A DNA stretch of 64,000 bases from Verrucomicrobiia bacterium (GTDB lineage: Bacteria; Verrucomicrobiota; Verrucomicrobiia; Verrucomicrobiales; DEV007), in the NCBI GenBank assembly GCA_030427505.1, contig JAUICH010000001.1, positions 1 to 64,000 on the forward strand. The letters run 5' to 3'. Position 1 is the stretch's first letter, and the number at the start of each line of letters is the position of its first letter. Both the position numbers and the translations under genes were made by a program. This document shows positions 62,739 to 64,000 of this stretch, piece after piece. The notes below the pieces were generated by a model. The model was not told where the DNA came from. It did not search any database and saw only the letters and a list, made by a program, of their open reading frames with translations.

Positions 62739-64000
62739 CTACACTTCCACCGGTTCCGATTCCGCAATTAGCGACGTGCGGCTGAGGGTGGCGTATTTGC
62801 CGCCTTGGGCGACGAGGCTTTCGTGGTCTCCGGACTCCACCACCTTGCCGTGATCCATTACGTAGATGCGGCTGGCGTTTCGGACGGTGGAGAGGCGGTG
62901 GGCGATGACGAAGGCGGTGCGGTCGCGCATCAACTCGTCCAAAGCTTTCTGGATCAGCCGTTCCGTGCGGGTGTCCACGCTGGCGGTGGCTTCGTCCAGG
63001 AGCAGGATGGGCGGGTTTTTCAGAATGACGCGGGCGATGGCGATGCGTTGTTTTTCGCCGACGCTCAGCTTCACACCGCGCTCGCCGACATTCGTGTCCA
63101 GCTTCTGGGGCAGGTCTTCCACAAAGGTATCCGCGCTGGCGGCGGTGAGAGCGTCCCAGAGTTCCGAATCCGTGGCGTCCGGTTTGGCGAGCAGGAGATT
63201 CTCCCGCACGCTGCCGTTGAAGAGGAAGCTCTCCTGCGTCACGTAGCCCACCGCGGCGCGGAGGGATTCCTTGCTCAGGTCGAGAATGTCGATCCCGTCG
63301 ACGGTGATGGATCCGCCGTCGTATTCGTAGAAACGGGTCAGCAGATTGATGATCGTGGACTTGCCCGCCCCCGTGTGGCCCACCAGCGCGACCGTTTCGC
63401 CGGGCTTGGCCTCGAGGGTCACGTCCGAAAGGGTGGCCAGTTTGCCCGTGTAGGAGAAGTTTACCCGGTCGAACACCACATGCCCTTGGACCGGCAGCGG
63501 CAGGTCCCGGCCGCTGTCCACGTCCGGTTCTTCTTCCGCGTCCACGATTTCGAAGACGCGCTCCCCGGCGGCACGTCCCTGCTGGACGATCTGGTTGAGC
63601 TGGTGCAGGCGGTTCACCGGCTCGTAGAACAGGCTCAGGATCACCAGAAACGCGACGAACTCTCCACCGCTGAGCGTGTCATTCATCACCATGTGGCCGC
63701 CGAAGCCGACCACCAGCACGTAGCCGAGGTTCCGGAAAAACTCCATGCTGGGGCTGTAGATGGCCCAGATGCGCATGACGTTCAGGGTCGCCTGGCGGAG
63801 TTTTTCGCTGGCTTCATTGAAACGGGCGTGTTCGGACTCCTCGCGGGTGTAGGCCTTGATCTGCTGAATGCCGTCCACATTGTCGTGGAGCAGGGAATTC
63901 ATCTCGCTGGTGGCGGTCCGCGTGCGGCGGTAGCGCTCCGGCGCCGTCACGGTGTAGGCAAAGGCTCCGGCGAAGAGAAAGGGAATCGGGATGGTCGCGA
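62739..64000 (-). CDS. ABC exporter (MsbA type), C-terminal part
   Basis: The visible 420 residues contain the end of the transmembrane domain and a full nucleotide-binding domain. Walker A is LVGHTGAGKST, the signature is LSVGEKQRIAIAR, and Walker B is ILLLDEATASVD. The gene runs off the right edge, so the start is outside the window. A fused half-transporter for lipid or drug export is likely. Confidence 0.88.
   Translation of the reverse strand, partial: ATIPIPFLFAGAFAYTVTAPERYRRTRTATSEMNSLLHDNVDGIQQIKAYTREESEHARFNEASEKLRQATLNVMRIWAIYSPSMEFFRNLGYVLVVGFGGHMVMNDTLSGGEFVAFLVILSLFYEPVNRLHQLNQIVQQGRAAGERVFEIVDAEEEPDVDSGRDLPLPVQGHVVFDRVNFSYTGKLATLSDVTLEAKPGETVALVGHTGAGKSTIINLLTRFYEYDGGSITVDGIDILDLSKESLRAAVGYVTQESFLFNGSVRENLLLAKPDATDSELWDALTAASADTFVEDLPQKLDTNVGERGVKLSVGEKQRIAIARVILKNPPILLLDEATASVDTRTERLIQKALDELMRDRTAFVIAHRLSTVRNASRIYVMDHGKVVESGDHESLVAQGGKYATLSRTSLIAESEPVEV

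Overview
The window is a GC-rich bacterial chromosome segment, most likely from the Verrucomicrobiota or a close PVC relative. The main evidence is two paired cytochrome-type DUF1549/DUF1553 and DUF1501 modules, a formylglycine sulfatase, a DUF1080 protein, a ceramidase-type hydrolase and arrays of short hairpins between genes. The assignment is inference; there is no rRNA gene or other taxonomic marker in the window.

Layout. 1-974: the start of an IS110-type transposase running off the left edge, then a MITE-like element (433-970) that ends at the tatC stop codon. 975-6836: tatC (greatly enlarged, with a His-rich tail and a helix-hairpin-helix domain), a Nudix hydrolase, argH and a Fur-family regulator on the minus strand; then an M23 peptidase (plus strand) whose 3' end overlaps a minus-strand SRP RNA gene with its own promoter. 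7088-9347: two paralogous membrane-anchored coiled-coil proteins and a small lipoprotein. 9519-13140: DUF1501 and DUF1549/DUF1553. 13472-15492: PII protein with a sigma54 promoter, next to a divergent sigma54-activating response regulator. 15980-20583: a second, larger cytochrome/LamG/DUF1553 plus DUF1501 module. 20752-23902: frr, pyrH, fmt, adk (minus). 24016-28490: LolC/E permease, GYF-RDD protein, GH57 enzyme, exonuclease. 28519-37291: sulfatase, a VWA protein with about seven tandem repeats, split proton-translocating transhydrogenase pntAA-pntAB-pntB, a zeta-type kinase broken by two stop codons with its small partner, and DUF1080. 37521-42924: potassium channel, left-handed beta-helix protein, a secreted-protein remnant, sulfotransferase, an unknown small protein, zinc alcohol dehydrogenase. 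43029-48662: hairpin arrays, a ferritin-like protein divergent from an AraC regulator, an enolase-superfamily enzyme, gluconokinase, and a 375-bp repeat element. 48708-53313: amidase lipoprotein, alpha/beta hydrolase, ceramidase-like hydrolase. 53447-61843: an 11-gene Mrp/Mbh-type cation/proton antiporter cluster with three NuoL/M/N-like subunits. 61899-64000: riboflavin synthase, a repeat-bearing gap and a truncated ABC exporter.

How it fits together. Both DUF1501 proteins carry twin-arginine signals and are plausible substrates of the TatC. Transhydrogenase and the Mrp-type complex both couple to ion gradients. The AraC, enolase-superfamily and gluconokinase genes look like a sugar-acid catabolic unit. 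The most unusual items are the TatC architecture, the VWA repeat protein, the paralogous coiled-coil cluster, the noncanonical His-rich antiporter cluster, and several families of small structured repeats.
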